Origin: Mycolicibacterium sphagni
GTDB taxonomy: Bacteria > Actinomycetota > Actinomycetes > Mycobacteriales > Mycobacteriaceae
Length of the DNA stretch: 64,000 nucleotides
Direction of reading: 5' to 3'
Assembly (NCBI RefSeq): GCF_013337765.1
Contig: NZ_VBSB01000017.1
Span: 1 to 64,000, forward strand
The stretch's first letter is position 1, and each line of letters opens with the position of its first letter. Below are positions 8,794 to 18,659 of this stretch, in pieces. Under the pieces are notes generated by a model that was given only the letters and a program-made list of their open reading frames with translations, did not search any database and was not told the DNA's origin. Position numbers and translations under genes: made by a program.

Positions 8794-9684
8794 ATGGCGC
8801 GACCTCCCACCTTCATCAAGCGACAGGCCGCCGCACCACGCGGGCCGCAGCCGATCACGGCCATCGAGACCACATGCGAAGGCGCATGGCTGCTGCAGGC
8901 TCTCTGCGGAATCGAACAACTTCCGCCGGCGATCCTGTTGCGCCCCTTCGTTTCTGCGTCAGGGCGCCCGACCTGGCACCCGGGCATTCCGATTCTTCGT
9001 GAGGCCGGTGCGATCATCGACGAGGACACGGTGCACCCGGCCGTCACCCAGTGGCTGGAAATTCTCGGCGCCCCCGACATCGCGTTGTCGGTCGACGTGC
9101 GCCGGCCTGGGGTCGAATGCCTTCGACTCGTGATCGCACGACGCGGCGGGAAGCACGCCGCGATCTCGCGGGGCGGCGTCGACAACGCGGACAGCATCAC
9201 GATCGAAGAGGTCGCATCGGTCCCGTCGCTGAAGGTGCTGTTCGAGCGGATCATGCAGCTGTGCGACCGGGGGTTCGGTCCGGTCGAGCCAGCCGTCTTT
9301 GCGCCGATCACCGTGCGCACGGCGGCTCTTTTGGATGGTTTCAGCGCGATCGTGCAGGGCGATCACACCCCCGCTGTTGCGCTCGCGTCGATGAATCTGA
9401 CGACCGAACAGCGGCGCATCGTGACGCTGGCGGCTGACCAACCTCTGATGGAGGTGGGGTTCTCGTTGCAGGTGCACGATGCGCGGGGGGATCACTTCGC
9501 CCTGGCGTCAGCGGCGGTGACCGACACCGTGGAGGGCCGGCTCGTCACCGGACCTGTCGTGGGTGAGGATCGGACGTGGTGGACCCAGATCGTCCCGGGC
9601 ACCGCCGACGCTGGGGGGAGCGCACTGCGCGCTCTGGTGGCGTCAGTGGGTACGACGTGGGAAGGGCACTCGCGGTATCAATAA
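8794..9684 (+). CDS. espG: ESX secretion chaperone EspG
   Basis: 296-residue EspG family protein. EspG is a cytosolic chaperone that binds the hh motif of PPE proteins in PE-PPE pairs and keeps them soluble for one specific ESX system. Family features visible here are the N-terminal GAWLLQALCGIEQLPPAI segment, a central beta-rich region with CLRLVIARRGG, and the C-terminal region near GEDRTWWTQIVPGT. It lies between the esx genes and espI, as in chromosomal ESX loci. The ATG has only a weak upstream Shine-Dalgarno-like GTAGG. Confidence 0.88.
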   Translation: MARPPTFIKRQAAAPRGPQPITAIETTCEGAWLLQALCGIEQLPPAILLRPFVSASGRPTWHPGIPILREAGAIIDEDTVHPAVTQWLEILGAPDIALSVDVRRPGVECLRLVIARRGGKHAAISRGGVDNADSITIEEVASVPSLKVLFERIMQLCDRGFGPVEPAVFAPITVRTAALLDGFSAIVQGDHTPAVALASMNLTTEQRRIVTLAADQPLMEVGFSLQVHDARGDHFALASAAVTDTVEGRLVTGPVVGEDRTWWTQIVPGTADAGGSALRALVASVGTTWEGHSRYQ

Positions 9685-9699
9685 ACACACAATTCATGT

Positions 9700-9738
9700 G
9701 TTTACGTACTGCCTCGATTGCTTCATTTGTGTTATTTT
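9700..9738 (+). promoter_or_regulatory. Predicted promoter of the espI-eccA operon (GTTTAC type, site B)
   Basis: GTTTAC at 9700-9705, 12 bases, TTGCTTC at 9718-9724, then TATTTT at 9733-9738 and GACGG. Spacing is identical to the site before PE (6287). Transcription would begin near 9745, where an ATG is present; that ATG may be a leaderless start or simply lie at the transcript end. It places espI-eccD-mycP-eccE-eccA under the same control as the PE/PPE/esx genes. Confidence 0.55.
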
Positions 9739-9801
9739 GACGGTATGGATATTGGGGGTGTCTGGGCCACCGGCTCCGACACAAAAATTGTGGGAGAGAC
9801 T

Positions 9802-11505
9802 GTGAGCCAGACCAACGACGACGATTTCCTGTCGCAGTACATCGCGAACGAATCGTCAGCGCAGCATGCTGCCGACGAGCATGCACCCGAGGTAGAGCCC
9901 GACGTCGTGCCGCCGGCGGGCTTGCCCTCCGATCCCGAAGGCACCGCGATCTTGCAGGACCCGGATGCCCATGCACGGCTGATGGCGGAAGTGGACGCTT
10001 ATCGCGCCCGGCCGACGTCCGAAGAAACGACGCGGCCACCGCGCACCAGCGCCGATGAGCCGACCACCATCGGAGTCATCCCGCCGTTCTCCGGACCTCG
10101 GCACGGCCAGCCTGCCCCCGATCAGGGACGCCACACTCAACCCCCTCAGGCGCCCCCCGCCCCACCTCAACGCCCCGTCTGGGACAACAGCGCCCAGTTC
10201 GGTCCGCAGCCGGGCGCGCAGTGGAACGGTCAGCCCCAGCCGGGCGCGCAGTGGAACGGTCAGCCCCAGCCGGGCGCGCAGTGGGACGGTCAGCCCCAGC
10301 CGGGTAGCCCGCAAGGGGGTCAGCAGCAGCCGTACGGACAGGGCAACATCAGATCGCAAGGCGACTCGGTCCTGGACGATGACTCGTCAGCGTCGGTTGG
10401 CCGTACGCGCGCTGAGATTCACGAAGCCAACGTGGTCCGGCCCTACAAGCTGGTGCCGCAGACCGGGTGGCGCAAAGGCGTGTACAAGGCCACCCGCCTC
10501 AATCTGGGCTTGTCGAAGGACGAAACACACTGGAATGACCTCAAACGCCGCCTCAAAGTCAACGTGCGGGGCCGCTACGTCATCGCCGTCATGCAGGGAA
10601 AAGGCGGAGTCACCAAGACGACGTCGGCCGCCATCCTGGGCGCTGTCCTGGCTCAGTACCGCGACGAGAAGGTGGTGGCCATCGACGGCAACCCGGCGTC
10701 GGGCAACCTCGCCAAGCGGATCGACGAACCGTCCACCGAGTCCTGGCGTGGACTCAATGCCGACCCACGCCTGATCAACTACAGCGATTTCCGCAATTAC
10801 CTGGGCAAAGACTCGCACTCGGGCCTGGAAGTGCTCGGCTCCGATCGTGGGAAAGTGCCGATGTCGGGGGCAGATCTGCGCGAGGCGTGGGCGAGGCTGC
10901 AGAAGCTGTACCCGATCGCCATCGTCGATTGCGGGACCCAGCATTTGGACGACTTGACCAGGGCCATCCTCGACTACCTGCCCATCGACGCGCTGGTGGT
11001 GCCCTCCACCACGTCACTCGATTCGGCAATCGAAGCCAGCGCTACGTTGAACTGGTTGATGGACGAGGGCTACCCGCACTTGGTGCGCGAAGCTGTCGTG
11101 ATCGTCAGCAACGTCAAAAAGGTCGACGCAAGCACGCAGGTCAAGCAGTTGCATAAAGACTTCGAGCGCACCGTGAAGTCGGTGCACTCGGTCGGCTTCG
11201 ACCCGCACCTGAGCGACGCCGTCGCCATCGACATCAACCGGCTCCAGCCGCAAACCTGGCAGACGTACGTGGAAGCGGCGGCATCCCTGGCCGACGGGTT
11301 CACCCGCGCTGCCGAACGCGAACCTCAGCAACCCAGCCACCCGCAGCGCTCACCACAGCAGCCCGGCCCGATGGTGGGCCAGCAGCAGCCCGGTCCCGGA
11401 CCGTGGCAGCAAGGCGGCGGACAGGGCCAATGGCAGGGCAATCAACACCCGGGTGCCGGCCAATGGCCGACTGACGGCCGGTGGCAGGGCGGGCAGAACC
11501 GGTGA
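9802..11505 (+). CDS. espI: EspI-like ParA/MinD-type ATPase with proline-rich N-terminus
   Basis: About 567 residues. The first ~200 are disordered and rich in Pro/Gln/Gly, including three perfect decapeptide repeats; the last ~60 are again Pro/Gln/Gly-rich. The middle is a SIMIBI ATPase: WRKGVYKATRLNLGLS is the EspI signature, followed by a deviant P-loop, KGGVTKTT (Lys272), and DGNPASGNLA. EspI couples ESX activity to energy state in ESX-1. The P-loop has Thr where most family members have Gly. GTG at 9802 was chosen because GGGAGA precedes it by four bases; ATG at 9745 is an alternative adding 19 residues. The stop overlaps the eccD start. Confidence 0.88.
   Translation: MSQTNDDDFLSQYIANESSAQHAADEHAPEVEPDVVPPAGLPSDPEGTAILQDPDAHARLMAEVDAYRARPTSEETTRPPRTSADEPTTIGVIPPFSGPRHGQPAPDQGRHTQPPQAPPAPPQRPVWDNSAQFGPQPGAQWNGQPQPGAQWNGQPQPGAQWDGQPQPGSPQGGQQQPYGQGNIRSQGDSVLDDDSSASVGRTRAEIHEANVVRPYKLVPQTGWRKGVYKATRLNLGLSKDETHWNDLKRRLKVNVRGRYVIAVMQGKGGVTKTTSAAILGAVLAQYRDEKVVAIDGNPASGNLAKRIDEPSTESWRGLNADPRLINYSDFRNYLGKDSHSGLEVLGSDRGKVPMSGADLREAWARLQKLYPIAIVDCGTQHLDDLTRAILDYLPIDALVVPSTTSLDSAIEASATLNWLMDEGYPHLVREAVVIVSNVKKVDASTQVKQLHKDFERTVKSVHSVGFDPHLSDAVAIDINRLQPQTWQTYVEAAASLADGFTRAAEREPQQPSHPQRSPQQPGPMVGQQQPGPGPWQQGGGQGQWQGNQHPGAGQWPTDGRWQGGQNR
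10207..10296 (+). repeat. Three tandem 30-bp repeats inside espI
   Basis: Three consecutive 30-bp units (10207-10236, 10237-10266, 10267-10296), each coding for QPGAQWNGQP (Asp instead of Asn in the third), followed by a partial unit. The near identity at DNA level shows recent slippage or recombination. The copy number is likely to vary between related plasmids. Confidence 0.9.
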
Positions 11506-13016
11506 GTGCAGCAACCGAACGCGCCGGGGCCAAGCCCAGCGCCCACGTCCGACTGCGTGAACAGGTCCGCGTCGCTGTCCTGTTCGACGGCCGGCAGACC
11601 GATCTGGTACTCCCCGCGACCGAAGTGGTAGCCACCGTTGTCGGCGAAGCATTGCGACAGGTCACCGCCGATCAGGGCGAGGACATCCGTCCTCGTGACG
11701 ACAACGACCAGATCAACCCCGGCAAGGTCGTTCTCAAGCGGGTCGGAGGCTCGGCCCTGGCCCGTGGCCAGTCACTGCGCGAGCAGGGTGTGACCGACGG
11801 CGCCTTGTTGTGGCTCGACGTTGAAGACGCCGAGGTGTCGTTCACCCCGGTCATCGAGAATGCGTCCTCGGCGATCGCCGACATGAACGCGCGCCGATTC
11901 AAGTCCGTCACCGCGAAGACCGCGACCACGGTGGCGGCGGTCACCGCGGGGCTCGGCGCAGCACTGGTGACCGCACTGTTGGTTCGGGTGTGGGCGCTTG
12001 CTCACACAGCAGGCGTCGACTGGCCCGTGGTTCCGCCTGTTGCGTGCGGGGCGATCGCGGTGCTGTTGGTAGCGGGAGGCGCAATCGCCTGGTGGCGCCA
12101 GCACCTCACCGTGGTGGCCAACGGCCTCTGGGCCGGGGCGCTGTTGGCAGCGGGTGCCGCGGGCTACACCGCAGTGCCTGGCCATCCCGGGCCGTGGAAC
12201 GTCGTGTTCGCGGCCGCGCTGACCGGAGTCCTCGCGGTAGCCCTGTGGGCTCTTGGCCCTGCGCCAGCGGCCATGCTCAGCTGGTTGACGATCGTGTCCC
12301 TCGGTGCGGCGGGTATCGGTCTGCTGCATGCCGTCGGCATTCAGATGATCTACCTGTGGACCGGTGCACTGGTGGTGGCACTGTACGTGCTCAAGAACGC
12401 GGACACGTTGTCGGCGATGCTGGCCCGGGTGCCGATGCCGTCCTTCCCGACGATCACCGGCAAGCTCACGTTCGACGACGCTGACGAAATGGCTTCTGAG
12501 GCCCTGGTAGCCGCCGAAACCGAGGGCACTCCCAGCGTGGAGGAGCTCTCTCGTGCACAGATATCGGCCAACGGCTACTTGCAAGCGATCGTCGCCGCCG
12601 TCGCTCCGTTCTTTGTCCTCGGCGCTGCGGGCGCGGTGTCACCGGGGCAGGGACGCTGGATTTGGTCGACCGTATTCGTCCTCGGCATCGCCCTGATTCT
12701 GGTGCTGGGCGGACGTGCCCTGGATGACCGCGCTGCGGCTGTGACCGTAGTGGGCACGGCGTTGGCGATGAGCGGCGCGCTGGGCCTGAAATACGCGTTG
12801 TCGAGCCACAATTCGGCGATCAGCCTGATCGTTGCGGGACTGGTTGCTGCGCTGGGGCTGTCTGCGCTCGTGGTTGCGGCCGTGGTACCGAGACGACAGT
12901 TCTCCGCACCTCTGCGCAAGGGCATCGAATGGTTCGAGTACCTGCTGACGTTCCTGGTTTGGCCCGTGTTGCTGTTGCTGCTCAACGTGTACGACCTGGT
13001 CAGGAACACGCTGTGA
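11502..13016 (+). CDS. eccD: T7SS membrane channel component EccD
   Basis: 504 residues. An N-terminal ubiquitin-like cytosolic domain (HVRLREQVRVAVLFDG, then LVLPATEVVATVV) is followed by about eleven hydrophobic helices, the EccD layout; EccD dimers form the membrane vestibule of the ESX complex. The GTG start at 11502 overlaps the espI stop (GTGA), so translation is coupled. An upstream in-frame start would overlap espI further and is less likely. The C-terminus (FLVWPVLLLLLNVYDLVRNTL region) ends in an overlap with mycP. Confidence 0.95.
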   Translation: MSAATERAGAKPSAHVRLREQVRVAVLFDGRQTDLVLPATEVVATVVGEALRQVTADQGEDIRPRDDNDQINPGKVVLKRVGGSALARGQSLREQGVTDGALLWLDVEDAEVSFTPVIENASSAIADMNARRFKSVTAKTATTVAAVTAGLGAALVTALLVRVWALAHTAGVDWPVVPPVACGAIAVLLVAGGAIAWWRQHLTVVANGLWAGALLAAGAAGYTAVPGHPGPWNVVFAAALTGVLAVALWALGPAPAAMLSWLTIVSLGAAGIGLLHAVGIQMIYLWTGALVVALYVLKNADTLSAMLARVPMPSFPTITGKLTFDDADEMASEALVAAETEGTPSVEELSRAQISANGYLQAIVAAVAPFFVLGAAGAVSPGQGRWIWSTVFVLGIALILVLGGRALDDRAAAVTVVGTALAMSGALGLKYALSSHNSAISLIVAGLVAALGLSALVVAAVVPRRQFSAPLRKGIEWFEYLLTFLVWPVLLLLLNVYDLVRNTL

Positions 13017-14470
13017 GCGCGCGGCGATGCAGCCAGGCCCTGGCCGTTCTGGGCACCAGCGCGCTGGTGATGACCAGCCCGCTGGCCACCGGCACCGCGC
13101 AGGCGCTCTCCCCGCCAGTGGTCGACCCGGGCGCCGTACCCAGCCCGGACCCGGTCGGCCCGGCCGAACCGCTGCGCCAAGAACACGAATGCACTCCTAC
13201 CGGCGTGCTGCCCAACTCCGACCTCGGCGCGCCGACCGCAGCGCAGGCGTTCATGGACCTCCCCGCATTGTGGCGATCCGCTGGGCGCGGCGCGGGACAA
13301 ACGATCGCCATGATCGACACCGGGGTGAACGTGGCACCCGGCCCTCCTGGCGCCCCGCCCCGGCTGGCGCATGTGCACGGTGGTGGCGACTATGTCGATC
13401 CGGCAGCGAAAGGCTTGGCAGACTGCGACTCCCACGGCACGGTGGTGGCCAGTATTTTGGGCGCTCAGCCCTCGCAGACCGACGGCCTGGTCGGCGTGGC
13501 ACCAGATGCGGACATCATCTCTATCCGACAATCCTCCGAGGCGTTCGTGCCGGCCAACCCGTCGTCGGCCGATATCGACAACGACCGACGCGCCGGAACG
13601 GTGTCCACCCTGGCCAAAGCTGTTGTGCTGGCAGCTAACTCTGGCGCCAGGGTGCTCAACATGAGCATCGTGGCGTGCATCCCGGTTCTCAAGCCGGTCG
13701 ACCAAACCACCCTCGGGGCGGCGCTGCGCTACGCAGCGGTCGACCGCGACATGGTCATCGTCGCGGCCGGCGGCAACCTCGCCAACCCCGGTTGCGCGCA
13801 GAACCCCGACATCGACGCCACCAGCGCGAAAGACCCGCGCAACTGGAGCCGGGTGGTCACCATCTCCACACCGTCATGGTTTTCGCAGTACGTGCTTTCT
13901 GTGTCCGCAACCGACGGCAGCGGACAGCCGGCTGTCGACCAGAACGGCCGCGAAATCAGCCTGGCCGGCCCGTGGATCGGCGTGGCCGCCCCAGGGACGT
14001 TTGTCGAAGGCCTCGACGGCAAGGGTGCGGTCATCAATTCCACGTTCGATCAGCAGGCCGGGGTGCTGAAGGCCATCAACGGCACGAGCTTCGCCGCACC
14101 GTACGTCAGTGGACTGGCTGCGCTCATCCGCGCGAAATATCCGAATTTGACTGCGGCCCAGGTGATTGCGCGCATCGAATCGACGGCGCACTCCCCGGCG
14201 GCATCACCGCAATCGATGGCCGGCGGTGCCGTGGTGGACAACCGCATGGGTTACGGCGCCATCGACCCGGTCGCCGCTCTCAACGATGACGTGCCGCTCG
14301 GTCCGTCCGTACCGACCGAACATCTGACCCGGCCGCTGCACCCGCCGCCACCACCGCCGCCACCGGACCGTCGACCGATGATCGTGGCTCTGGTTGGTTC
14401 CGGTGTCGCAATCTCGGTACTGGTGGCCCTGTTCTTCCTTAGCCGAGTGATCAGGGAGCGCCGACCATGA
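13013..14470 (+). CDS. mycP: Mycosin, subtilisin-like serine protease MycP
   Basis: 485 residues from the GTG that overlaps the eccD stop. The signal peptide runs to about residue 33 (cleavage after TGTAQA), a mature subtilase domain follows, and a single C-terminal transmembrane helix (IVALVGSGVAISVLVALF) is preceded by a proline-rich linker. The catalytic triad is visible: Asp102 (MIDTGV), His141 (DSHGTVV) and Ser359 (NGTSFAAP), with the oxyanion Asn in VAAGGN. Mycosins are membrane-anchored with the protease outside and are needed for a stable ESX complex. The start chosen gives a proper signal peptide immediately after the overlap. Confidence 0.96.
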   Translation: MSARRCSQALAVLGTSALVMTSPLATGTAQALSPPVVDPGAVPSPDPVGPAEPLRQEHECTPTGVLPNSDLGAPTAAQAFMDLPALWRSAGRGAGQTIAMIDTGVNVAPGPPGAPPRLAHVHGGGDYVDPAAKGLADCDSHGTVVASILGAQPSQTDGLVGVAPDADIISIRQSSEAFVPANPSSADIDNDRRAGTVSTLAKAVVLAANSGARVLNMSIVACIPVLKPVDQTTLGAALRYAAVDRDMVIVAAGGNLANPGCAQNPDIDATSAKDPRNWSRVVTISTPSWFSQYVLSVSATDGSGQPAVDQNGREISLAGPWIGVAAPGTFVEGLDGKGAVINSTFDQQAGVLKAINGTSFAAPYVSGLAALIRAKYPNLTAAQVIARIESTAHSPAASPQSMAGGAVVDNRMGYGAIDPVAALNDDVPLGPSVPTEHLTRPLHPPPPPPPPDRRPMIVALVGSGVAISVLVALFFLSRVIRERRP

Positions 14471-16176
14471 CCGCCCCGCGAGTGGACGTGACCGACCTGA
14501 GCAGCGTCGCCGCCGAGGACATCAGCGCCGACAAGCCGGGGCACCAGCTGCCCCGCTGGCAGTTGCGCCTGCCGATCCGGCGCGCCGTCACCGCCGAAGT
14601 AATCGCCTCAGCGCTGGTGGCCCCACTGGCACCCGTTGTGCCGTGGTGGGCACTGATCCCGAGCGCCCTGCCGGTAATCGCCGGTGCCGCGCTGACATAT
14701 CGGGGAGCCACCGCTGCCGAATGGATTGCCAGGCCGTGGCGGTTGCGCCGCAACACGCACAGCGCCGCGCTGCGCGCGGCCCGGGCCAGCATCCCGACAC
14801 CGTTCTCCGCCGAACTGCCCGGCGTCGGGCCGAGCGCACTGACCTGGGACGGCCAGTATGCGATCACCATGATCGCGCTGCAGGGCCGGCCATATGCACC
14901 GTCTGTGCTGGTGTCCGAGGGTGCCGACTCGAGAGATGTTGTGCCACTGGAGGTATGCGGCGAACTCCTCGAACAGTTCGGCGGGCTGGAGTTGCACTCG
15001 GTGGACGTGCTCAGCGAGGGCACCCGTACTGCTCCCGACGGGCGTTTCACCGCGCGGTACGACGAGATGGTCAGCGACCGCGCAGCGGTGGGTTCGCGCC
15101 GCACGTGGCTGGTACTGCGGCTGCGGCCCACCGGCTGCCTGGACGCGATGCGTTACCGAAGCAACGTGGGCGAGGCCATTTCGGCGGCGACCGAACGCAT
15201 CCGGCAAGCAGTCGCGCGGTCGGGATGCCGTGCGTCGACATGCAGCGTGGAGCAGATCAACGCGGCCACCGCGGCGCTGTTGGGGGATCGGGAGTTGTCC
15301 GCCTACGAGGAAGGGTGGACCAACTTGCGGCTGGGTAATGACTACGTCACGCCGTATCAGGTCTCAGGCGCGGACCTGACCACCCGAGTACTCAACGACA
15401 TGTGGACCATTCGGTCGAGCAAAACCGTTGTGCTGGTACGCATCACGCGCGATCACGAGACTGGCGGGAACCAGGTCGGTGCGTTGGTGCGCATCCACAC
15501 CAACGCACCGCAGACTCACCCACCACTGTCGACCCTCAAGACTGTGCCGGGTCAGACGTTCGAGGCGCTGGCTGCGACGTTGCCGCTGGGGGACCGGTCG
15601 GTGAGCCTGCCGATCTCATCGCGACCGCTGAGCGCTGCGCCGCTGGCCGTTCAGGTCGGGCCGACCGGGTTCCTGCACGGCATGGCCGAGCAGTCCGGCG
15701 TTCCACTGCTGATGTCGTGGACCGATCCGCTGCGGTTCCTGCGGGTCGCTATCGCGGCGGACCTCGACGTCGTGGAAGCTCTCGTACTGCGTGCCACCTC
15801 AGCCAGCTACACCGCGGAGATTCACACCGACCGGCCAGATGTGTGGCGGCCCATCTGCGACGACACCCGTATCAGCATGGCCCGAGGTCAAGAGCGCTCC
15901 AAGATCGCCACGTTGATAGTGGCCGACGGCGCCGAGCCGCAGCGGGTGCTGCGCGAAAGCGGCGAACGCGGACACTCATTGGTCACCGTGCTGCCGGCGG
16001 GAGAGGTGATGCCCTCAGACTCTGATATCCGGATCCGCCAGATCGGACCCAACCGGATCGCCGTGGATACGCCCACACGATCCCGGCCGATCGAACTGGG
16101 AATTATGCGGCCCCGCAATGAAGCACACACCCTCGCGCACCTGCGCGCACAATCGAACGGGAGCCACAGCCGATGA
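14467..16176 (+). CDS. eccE: T7SS core component EccE
   Basis: 569 residues; starts in an ATGA overlap with mycP. There are two N-terminal transmembrane helices at about residues 42-78 (IASALVAPLAPVVPWW, then LIPSALPVIAGAALTY), then the EccE cytosolic domain (WDGQYAITMIALQGRPYAPSVL, TWLVLRLRPT). EccE sits at the periphery of the ESX membrane complex. Length is somewhat above many EccE proteins, with a long, less conserved C-terminal region. It ends in another ATGA overlap with eccA. Confidence 0.92.
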   Translation: MTAPRVDVTDLSSVAAEDISADKPGHQLPRWQLRLPIRRAVTAEVIASALVAPLAPVVPWWALIPSALPVIAGAALTYRGATAAEWIARPWRLRRNTHSAALRAARASIPTPFSAELPGVGPSALTWDGQYAITMIALQGRPYAPSVLVSEGADSRDVVPLEVCGELLEQFGGLELHSVDVLSEGTRTAPDGRFTARYDEMVSDRAAVGSRRTWLVLRLRPTGCLDAMRYRSNVGEAISAATERIRQAVARSGCRASTCSVEQINAATAALLGDRELSAYEEGWTNLRLGNDYVTPYQVSGADLTTRVLNDMWTIRSSKTVVLVRITRDHETGGNQVGALVRIHTNAPQTHPPLSTLKTVPGQTFEALAATLPLGDRSVSLPISSRPLSAAPLAVQVGPTGFLHGMAEQSGVPLLMSWTDPLRFLRVAIAADLDVVEALVLRATSASYTAEIHTDRPDVWRPICDDTRISMARGQERSKIATLIVADGAEPQRVLRESGERGHSLVTVLPAGEVMPSDSDIRIRQIGPNRIAVDTPTRSRPIELGIMRPRNEAHTLAHLRAQSNGSHSR

Positions 16177-17984
16177 GTCCTCGCAGCGTTGAAGCACTAC
16201 GCGCGGGGGTCAAAGCCCTGGGCACCAATCGGCGCAAGGCGCTCGAAGTTCTGCGACTGGCCACCGACGACGATCCAGGGATGGCCGACGCCTGGCTGGC
16301 CCGGATGGCGGCCGGCGACTGGTCTCCCGCGACGGTGGCCAAGCTCGCCGAGTCCAGCGCCCGCCTCGGCTCGGACCTGCGGATCAGCGGCTCCGGGCTC
16401 AACCCGAGCCAGCTCGACGTCACGTTCTCCGTCGAGTACGTGACCTGGGTCATCAGCGATCCCACCACCGCGCAACTCGCGTACGTGAACGAACTGTTGA
16501 AGGCACGCGAGTTCGACACGGCCAGTCGGGTGCTCGCGGGAATTCGCACCGACCCCCGGGTCCAATTCACCCGCGCGGTGCTCATGCAGATGACCGAACG
16601 CTGGCCCGACGTCCTCACCGCCTTGGCGGGGCGCGAAGCCTGGACCCAGGACGATGTGCTGTCGCGGTCGAGCGCACTGCTGGAAGCCAAAGCCGCAGCC
16701 CACCTCGCCAAGTTCGATCGAGCCAGCGCGGCCGTGGACGCTGCTACCGAGTCACCGTTTCCGCTGAACACCGCTGTCCACGAGGACCCGGTGTCTCGCG
16801 ACGGCGCATACCTGCGGGCCATGATCGCGCGCGCGCAAGGCAACGAAGACGACGCCCGTAGGCTCCTGGGCGATGTCCTGCTGCGTTGGCCGGACTATGA
16901 ACTGGCTCGGACTGCTGTCGCGGATCCGACATTCGGCATCTCCGTGGTCGATCGGGACACCATTGAAACCCGCGACGATCCGTGGGACCCGACGACCGGA
17001 CGGACCCCGCAGCAACGCCAAGACGACGCAGAGTCCGCCGTCGCCCAGGAGAAGCTGGCCGAAGCCCAAGCGACATTGGACGCCATGATCGGCCTCGATG
17101 ACGTCAAAAAGCAGGTCCGCATCCTCAAGGCGAACACGCTCGCGCGCGTCATCCGCCAGCGCAAAAACCTCCGCACACCGGTCATCAGCAATCACCTGCT
17201 GATGACCGGCCCGCCCGGGGTGGGTAAGACCCAAACGTCCAAGGCCATCGCCGGGACGCTGTGCGGTCTCGGTGTATTGAAGACATCGAACGTCTTCGAG
17301 ACGAGCAAGGAGAAACTGGCCGGCCGGCACGTCGGCGACGTGGAGACCGAGACCCGGGAGCTGCTCGAAAAGGCGCTCGACGGTGTAGTGCTGTTCGACG
17401 AATTCCATGAACTCTTGCACGGCGGATTCGCCGGCGGTGACCCGATCGGTCAGGGCATCATCGGCGCGCTCGTTCCGTGGATGGAAAACCACAGGGACAG
17501 AGTCGTTTTCATCGCGGCCGGATACCCGGCGGCCGTCCAAAAAGTCATCGACTACAACCGCGGCTTTCAGGGCCGGTTCTCCACGACCATCAGGTTCGAG
17601 ACGTACCCACCCGATGTCCTGCTGGAGATCACCGCATCGATCATTCGGCACGGCGACAGCACCGTGAAGCCCGCGGTCTTGCAGCGCGTGCTGTTGGAGC
17701 CGTTCGCCAAGTTGTACAACATGGTGACCGTTACCGAGGATGGCGACACAATCCGTGGGCTCGACGAGCTCAACAACGGCCGATTCGCCCGCAACATCGT
17801 CGAACGGGCGATCAGTATCCGGAACCTGCGGATGATGGACAGCTTCGGCCTGGACAGCCTCGACCTCAGTGATCCGTCGATTGGGTCCGAGATTCCTGAC
17901 GACATCGTCCAGCTGCTCACTGAGGAGGACTTGGCTGACGGCCTGTTCGAGACCCTGCCGGCGGCCTACAAGAGCGTCATCTGA
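16173..17984 (+). CDS. eccA: T7SS cytosolic AAA+ ATPase EccA
   Basis: 603 residues. The N-terminal ~270 residues form the TPR-like EccA domain (VLRLATDDDPGMADAWLARM). The C-terminal AAA+ (CbxX/CfqX) domain has Walker A GPPGVGKT (Lys352) and Walker B VLFDEFHEL, plus the arginine-rich sensor region near GFQGRFS. EccA acts in the cytosol and is thought to disassemble EspG from PE-PPE cargo. It is the last gene of the ESX operon; translation is coupled to eccE. Confidence 0.95.
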   Translation: MSPRSVEALRAGVKALGTNRRKALEVLRLATDDDPGMADAWLARMAAGDWSPATVAKLAESSARLGSDLRISGSGLNPSQLDVTFSVEYVTWVISDPTTAQLAYVNELLKAREFDTASRVLAGIRTDPRVQFTRAVLMQMTERWPDVLTALAGREAWTQDDVLSRSSALLEAKAAAHLAKFDRASAAVDAATESPFPLNTAVHEDPVSRDGAYLRAMIARAQGNEDDARRLLGDVLLRWPDYELARTAVADPTFGISVVDRDTIETRDDPWDPTTGRTPQQRQDDAESAVAQEKLAEAQATLDAMIGLDDVKKQVRILKANTLARVIRQRKNLRTPVISNHLLMTGPPGVGKTQTSKAIAGTLCGLGVLKTSNVFETSKEKLAGRHVGDVETETRELLEKALDGVVLFDEFHELLHGGFAGGDPIGQGIIGALVPWMENHRDRVVFIAAGYPAAVQKVIDYNRGFQGRFSTTIRFETYPPDVLLEITASIIRHGDSTVKPAVLQRVLLEPFAKLYNMVTVTEDGDTIRGLDELNNGRFARNIVERAISIRNLRMMDSFGLDSLDLSDPSIGSEIPDDIVQLLTEEDLADGLFETLPAAYKSVI

Positions 17985-18122
17985 GCCCGCGATGACCCTC
18001 GTGTCAGCACGGCCAGCACTGTGAAGCATCGCCCAGGACCAGGTGTGACACCGCTCGCGCACTGCGTTACGACAGCCGTAAATGACGTTGCTCCACACAC
18101 CGCAGAGTCGGATGATCGACGA

Positions 18123-18659
18123 ATGACGAACTGGGCCAACGAAGACGCCCCTCCGACGGGCATGCACGCAGCGATGCTGGGTGATACCAACGAGCAGAAG
18201 TGGTCTAAGTACCAGTGGGCCGTCACGAGCGCCGCACTTCGCGGTGCCATAACCCCAACTCAAACCGACGACGTCGTCCCCATCGTCGGACTGGAGCGCG
18301 TCGAGCCGGACCTTGAAGGTGTCGCTCTGCTGCTGGGCAGCCTCAAAGGCTTTGATCCGGAGCGGGCATGGGAGGTTGCCGTCAGCGGGGACACCGCGGC
18401 AAGTATGGCCGGCACCCACACCCGGCAGGAAGACGAGTGCAATGCGACAGCCGCCTTGCTCACTCGGGCGGCGGCGTACGGCTGGTGGCCTAAGCGGAGG
18501 ATCAACGGCGACTACATCGCGGTTCGGCTAGACCAGTGGGTTGCCGAAGGGCACCCGTTCACCCGAAAAGTCCCTAATGCCGACGCCATGTTTGATCGCT
18601 GGGCCATCCACCCGGTCGTGATCGACGGTGCAGCGGACGATACTTCAACGCACTCGTAA
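18123..18659 (+). CDS. Hypothetical protein
   Basis: 178 residues if the ATG at 18123 is used; the frame is open further upstream to a GTG at 18021. I do not recognise a family. The sequence has a tryptophan-rich central part (AYGWWPKRRINGDYIAVRLDQWV) and no signal peptide or membrane helix. It stands alone between eccA and the ParDE module, with no clear Shine-Dalgarno sequence. A cytosolic accessory role is all that can be said. Confidence 0.55.
   Translation: MTNWANEDAPPTGMHAAMLGDTNEQKWSKYQWAVTSAALRGAITPTQTDDVVPIVGLERVEPDLEGVALLLGSLKGFDPERAWEVAVSGDTAASMAGTHTRQEDECNATAALLTRAAAYGWWPKRRINGDYIAVRLDQWVAEGHPFTRKVPNADAMFDRWAIHPVVIDGAADDTSTHS

Noticed and set aside
10207..10296. Tandem 30-bp units considered as a CRISPR array or iteron
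   Set aside because: Units are contiguous with no spacers and code in frame for a decapeptide repeat within espI.
16752..18419. Long minus-strand open frame opposite eccA
   Set aside because: Antisense shadow of the EccA AAA+ domain; His/Asp/Gly-rich composition typical of reversed high-G+C codons.
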